From: DATIJJ01 sp035478795
GTDB taxonomy: Bacteria > Pseudomonadota > Gammaproteobacteria > DSM-16500
Reading direction: 5' to 3'
Length of the DNA: 17,006 nt
Assembly (NCBI GenBank): GCA_035478795.1
Contig: DATIJJ010000013.1
Coordinates: forward strand, 1 to 17,006
The translations under genes were made by a program, and so were the position numbers. The notes under the pieces were generated by a model that saw nothing but the letters and a program-made list of their open reading frames with translations, was not told where the DNA came from and ran no database searches. This document shows positions 14,426-17,006 of the stretch, one piece after another (the stretch's first letter is position 1; every line of letters begins with the position of its first letter).

Positions 14426-14886
14426 TTTTTACGAATGACAAGCTGATCCGTTTTGACCTGCTTCACACCTTTGACAGATGAGGCAATCTTTTTGATGGTA
14501 TCAGCTTGCTCCTTGTTATTCACCGTTCCAATCAATGACACCACCGCATTCTCGGTACTCACCGTGATGTGGGGAATGTCTTTTTTTAACAATAATTGCG
14601 ACTGGATATACGCGGTCATCGCGGCATCTTCCACAAAAAGCGCCAGATTGGGAAAGGATGGTTCTGTCGTGGTCGTCGATGAAGGTGCTGTCTGTTTTGC
14701 GAGCTGCAGAGGTGCAGGACGCGTTTCAGGCGTTTGTTTCGGGATAGGGGCTGTTAACGTCGGCTGCGCCCGGCTTCCGGCTAACTGGCCGGAGAGCGCA
14801 TCGGAAATCGAACCCATCGAAATGGCTTCGGACAATTGTGGAACAAGAACAATCAACAGGCTTGATAAAATTATTTTTTGCTTCAT
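14422..14886 (-). CDS. Secreted BON-domain protein
   Basis: BON domains are small alpha/beta modules of periplasmic proteins such as OsmY, thought to bind phospholipid or envelope surfaces. The 154-residue protein has a signal peptide ending about LSEA|IS (residue 21), a Pro/Thr/Ser-rich spacer (about 40-80), and one BON domain (about 85-152). The domain contains the central Gly pattern VVSLIGTVNNKEQAD (residues about 114-128) and the closing VKGVKQVKTDQLVI. OsmY has two such domains; this has one. GGGAG about 9 nt upstream supports the ATG at 14886. It is the last gene of a minus-strand operon, 38 nt after the TonB-like gene, and its stop overlaps that of the L,D-transpeptidase gene. Confidence 0.82.
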   Translation of the reverse strand: MKQKIILSSLLIVLVPQLSEAISMGSISDALSGQLAGSRAQPTLTAPIPKQTPETRPAPLQLAKQTAPSSTTTTEPSFPNLALFVEDAAMTAYIQSQLLLKKDIPHITVSTENAVVSLIGTVNNKEQADTIKKIASSVKGVKQVKTDQLVIRKN

Positions 14887-14924
14887 TTTGGTTAACTCCC
14901 ATGAAAGATCGGGTGATTATGCAA

Positions 14925-15662
14925 TCAATCGAAGATAAATCCAACCACAAAACGCGTCGGTTTCGCTAAAAATTTATTCACACCCACCACCGTCGGTGCG
15001 GTGTTGACGGCATAAAGCGCCGCGGCATTAAAATCCTGAATCTCACTCGGCTGCACAATCTGGATATCGGAAAAAGTGCCTTCCGGATGCAGCACCAGCG
15101 CGATATACACTACACCGCGTGCACCAAAAATCCCTTCCACGTCCGGATAATGAAAATGCGCTGACAGGGAACGCCCCATTAATTTCGCCAGAGGATCGAC
15201 GGTCGCGTGTTTATCCCCGACCATGAGAATAGGCGGCTCGCTGTTTTTCATCTGGTTCAAGGCAGCACGGGTCTGATTATTTTGAATCACACTGCGCGAC
15301 AGATCGAGTACGGATCGTTGTCGAAAAGGATCGATTTCTACATGAGATAGCGTTTTTTGTCCCGACGACAGTGTAGAGTTGGGCGTTGATTTTTGAATAG
15401 GCAGCGGCGTCGTGGGTGATTCAATAGCAGGCGCTGACCGTGATGCACGGTGTGTGACGGCATGTTCTACTGCCGGTGTCATTGCGCCGTGATACACATA
15501 GGATGGAATATACAGTTCAGGCGGTTTTCGGGTTTTTTCAACCGGTTTGAAGGTGAATGTCATGGATAACACAGCCAGCAATGACAGCAGTAGCAAATGC
15601 AACACAATCGATAACAATACAGTGTTTCGCGTTATTTTTTGTGTCATGGCGACGTCTGTCAT
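14925..15662 (-). CDS. TonB-like energy-transducer C-terminal-domain protein
   Basis: The 245-residue protein has a short cytoplasmic N-terminus, one membrane anchor (about 13-36), a Pro/Ser/Thr-rich periplasmic stretch (40-140) and a TonB C-terminal fold (about 160-245). The last part has RGVVYIALVLHPEGTFSDIQIVQPS (182-206) followed by FNAAALYAVNTAP (211-223), as in TonB_C proteins. It lacks the long Pro-Lys/Pro-Glu repeats of classical TonB, and no exbB or exbD gene is near, so powering of an outer-membrane receptor is not shown. The ATG at 15662 is used because the next one (15647) has no ribosome site. It sits 27 nt after the DUF4142 gene and 38 nt before the BON gene, so the three are probably cotranscribed. 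Confidence 0.75.
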   Translation of the reverse strand: MTDVAMTQKITRNTVLLSIVLHLLLLSLLAVLSMTFTFKPVEKTRKPPELYIPSYVYHGAMTPAVEHAVTHRASRSAPAIESPTTPLPIQKSTPNSTLSSGQKTLSHVEIDPFRQRSVLDLSRSVIQNNQTRAALNQMKNSEPPILMVGDKHATVDPLAKLMGRSLSAHFHYPDVEGIFGARGVVYIALVLHPEGTFSDIQIVQPSEIQDFNAAALYAVNTAPTVVGVNKFLAKPTRFVVGFIFD

Positions 15663-15689
15663 GCCGGGTCCGTGGTGATTCAGTCAGGA

Positions 15690-16217
15690 TCAGGATTTCA
15701 TTTTATCCTGTAATTTTTTGGCATGCGCGAGATGAACCATCACGGCTGCGCGTGTTTCCGACAGGAATTTTTTCACATCCGGTGAGGTGGCGGTTTTCAT
15801 CAATTTCGTATCAATGAGGTTCAATGCGGCTTCATGGCCCTTGACCATCGCATTCACATAGGCGGTCGCAAACGCATCGCCATTCATTGCACCGAGTTTC
15901 ATCAACCCCTGTTTACCCTCAGCAGTCAGTTGATCGGCTTCACCGCCGGTTAAGGGATGTTCATTTTTAATCATGTCGAGAATTTGGGTCAGATTATTGC
16001 CATGTTGATCAATCATCATTTTGGCGAAGTCCATGATATCGGCATTGAGTTGTTTGTTTTGGGCAACGGCTGCGATGAGAATTTCATTTTTATCAATGGC
16101 GGCGACGGTGGCGAGTGTGCCGATATCAGCCGGAGTCAAGGTGGATGTGGCGAATGCCGGGTGCATCCCGAGTGTTCCGATAACAAGCAGGCTGATCAGT
16201 GGTTTGACGAGTTTCAT
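15690..16217 (-). CDS. DUF4142 secreted protein
   Basis: This 175-residue protein has a Sec signal peptide cut after about residue 23 (HPAFA|TST), followed by a helical ferritin-like DUF4142 domain (about 27-173). Family hallmarks are the N-terminal 'A..IG.L......NE...A..A' pattern, AKMMIDQHG (residues about 65-73), YVNAMVKGHEAALNLID (120-136), and a closing helix with VMVHLAHAKKL. Family function is unknown. AGGGAG about 8 nt upstream of the ATG at 16217 is a good ribosome site. It is the first gene of the DUF4142-tonB-like-BON operon and diverges from apaG. TATAGT and TATACT on the minus strand (16253-16263) could be its -10 element. Confidence 0.85.
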   Translation of the reverse strand: MKLVKPLISLLVIGTLGMHPAFATSTLTPADIGTLATVAAIDKNEILIAAVAQNKQLNADIMDFAKMMIDQHGNNLTQILDMIKNEHPLTGGEADQLTAEGKQGLMKLGAMNGDAFATAYVNAMVKGHEAALNLIDTKLMKTATSPDVKKFLSETRAAVMVHLAHAKKLQDKMKS

Positions 16218-16294
16218 TTGACGCTCTCCCTGTGAGTAATAGACGAGTAAACAGTATACTATAGGGCGCTCTTGTCGTTGACAGTTTTTATTCT

Positions 16295-16322
16295 TTTACA
16301 TCCTTGATAGCTATATTAAAAT
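16295..16322 (+). promoter_or_regulatory. Candidate apaG promoter
   Basis: TTTACA (16295-16300, 5 of 6 to the -35 consensus) is 16 nt before TAAAAT (16317-16322, 5 of 6 to the -10 consensus). A perfect TTGACA at 16278-16283 is also present but has no well-spaced -10 element. Transcription would begin near 16329, about 20 nt before the apaG start. Confidence 0.5.
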
Positions 16323-16348
16323 GATCGGCCCTTTTGACGAGGTTTATA

Positions 16349-16747
16349 ATGAAAAAAATTACGCTGCATATCCATTCGCATCCGACGTATCTGCCTGCGC
16401 AGTCATCAGAAGATGCGCACCGTTTTTTATGGTCGTATGAAATTACGATTACGAATAAAAGTGATGAGATGGTTCAGCTGATCAATCGATATTGGCGGAT
16501 TACGGATATGACAGGGCATGTTGAGGAAGTGCGAGGGCCTGGGGTTGTGGGGTTACAGCCGATCATCAAACCGGGTAAATCCTTTGTGTATAACAGTTTG
16601 TGTCAGTTGACGACCCCGCAGGGTGTGATGGAGGGGCATTATGAATTTCAGACGCTGGAAGATGATAAATTTACGGTGCCTGTTCCAAAGCTGGTTCTTG
16701 CGACACCGGATCATGTGACGGCGGGGTTTCGGTCGAGGTTGCATTAG
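16349..16747 (+). CDS. apaG: ApaG protein
   Basis: ApaG is a small fibronectin-III-like beta protein linked genetically to apaH and Co2+/Mg2+ phenotypes; its molecular role is not settled. The 132-residue product is near the usual length of about 125. It has the family's ordered signatures: SYEITITNKSDEMVQLINRYWRITD (about 29-53), GPGVVGLQPIIKPGKSFVYNS (about 63-83) and MEGHYEF (93-99). GACGAGG 6 nt before the ATG at 16349 decides the start; the in-frame TTG at 16334 has no ribosome site. In many gammaproteobacteria apaG sits with apaH and ksgA, but no such partner is seen here. It appears to be monocistronic, followed 44 nt later by a dispersed repeat. Confidence 0.93.
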   Translation: MKKITLHIHSHPTYLPAQSSEDAHRFLWSYEITITNKSDEMVQLINRYWRITDMTGHVEEVRGPGVVGLQPIIKPGKSFVYNSLCQLTTPQGVMEGHYEFQTLEDDKFTVPVPKLVLATPDHVTAGFRSRLH

Positions 16748-16790
16748 ATTGTAATACGGTGTTAACGTCGATTGGCGTGTTTGCGAGTCT

Positions 16791-16847
16791 ACGTTCCCCC
16801 CATCCTTTCCTTCCCCCACAAAACGGGGGGAAGGGACCCATGGTAGC
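16791..16847 (-). repeat. 57-bp dispersed hairpin/mirror element, copy 2
   Basis: This is the reverse complement of the copy at 188-244 with two differences: GTGGG reads ATGGG, and one A in the right purine arm reads T. The 9-bp hairpin (16809-16834) is intact, while the mirror symmetry is broken at that one base. It lies 44 nt after apaG, where it could serve as a transcription barrier. Confidence 0.9.
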
Positions 16848-16962
16848 AGATATGACATCATTTGGAGGTAAATTTATCAGGTAAATTTATAAAGACAAAA
16901 AACTGAAAAAATATTTTGATAAAATTTCAAAGATAAAAGAACTGAAAAAATATCCTGGCTCA
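16848..16962. other. A/T-rich spacer with short direct repeats between inverted elements
   Basis: The 115-bp stretch holds GGTAAATTTAT twice (16867-16877, 16880-16890), and AACTGAAAAAATAT twice (16901-16914, 16940-16953) inside a longer imperfect repeat (16891-16914 with 16929-16953). There is no plausible coding sequence. Flanked by oppositely oriented copies of the 57-bp element, it has the outline of a small non-coding mobile element. Confidence 0.6.
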
Positions 16963-17006
16963 GCTACCGTGGGTCCCTTCCCCCCGTTTTGTGGGGGAAG
17001 GAAAGG
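16963..17006 (+). repeat. 57-bp dispersed hairpin/mirror element, copy 3 (cut by window end)
   Basis: The 44 visible bases, from GCTACCGTGGG to GGAAAGG, are identical to the first 44 of the copy at 188-244. Even the preceding TGGC is shared in part. The rest lies beyond the window. It is inverted relative to copy 2. Confidence 0.9.

Noticed and set aside
16791..17006. Repeats at the window end as a CRISPR array
   Set aside because: Only two copies, in opposite orientation, with a 115-bp gap and no cas genes; the same element also occurs alone at 188-244.

Overview
This window looks like chromosome from a gammaproteobacterium, most plausibly a host-associated member of the Legionellales (Legionella/Coxiella relatives). 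That placement is inferred from protein resemblance: a Mip-like secreted FKBP prolyl isomerase, an L,D-transpeptidase of the Legionella EnhA type, an AbiEi/AbiEii pair, and a very large helical-repeat protein of the kind those bacteria often export. No rRNA, tRNA, CRISPR array, phage or transposase gene was seen.

Layout. Positions 1-380 carry no gene but several repeats: a 15-bp inverted repeat, a 57-bp hairpin/mirror element, and a degenerate direct repeat. cysZ (381-1142, minus) diverges from a tightly overlapping thiamin salvage operon, thiE-thiM-thiD-tenA (1223-4135), driven by a near-consensus promoter. It is followed on the same strand by a short Mip-like FKBP (4172-4699) and a DUF4239 membrane protein (4740-5516). 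An A+T-richer cassette (about 5600-7150) holds an intact AbiEi-type antitoxin/repressor behind a 17-bp inverted-repeat operator, and a toxin gene abiEii broken by an internal deletion plus frameshift. A tRNA-dihydrouridine synthase (7211-8200, minus) follows.

The centre of the window is one 1729-codon gene (8323-13512). It encodes a cytosolic-looking, charged, almost entirely helical protein built from many degenerate copies of a roughly 65-75-residue unit, a duplicated 'ENEIPYQ' module and a 41-residue tandem duplication, and it ends in a Gly/Ser/Pro-rich tail. It closes with a clear rho-independent terminator. I do not recognise it; it is the best candidate here for something undescribed.

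The right part holds envelope genes: an EnhA-like L,D-transpeptidase lipoprotein (13859-14425, plus) convergent with a three-gene minus-strand operon encoding DUF4142, TonB-like and BON-domain proteins (16217 down to 14422), which in turn diverges from apaG (16349-16747). The window ends with two more copies of the 57-bp element in inverted orientation around about 115 bp of A+T-rich DNA.

How the genes work together: ThiM, ThiD, TenA and ThiE together make thiamin monophosphate from scavenged thiazole and pyrimidine pieces, which fits a nutrient-scavenging lifestyle. The FKBP, L,D-transpeptidase, DUF4142, TonB-like and BON proteins are all predicted to act in the envelope. AbiEi is probably a self-repressor left without a working toxin.
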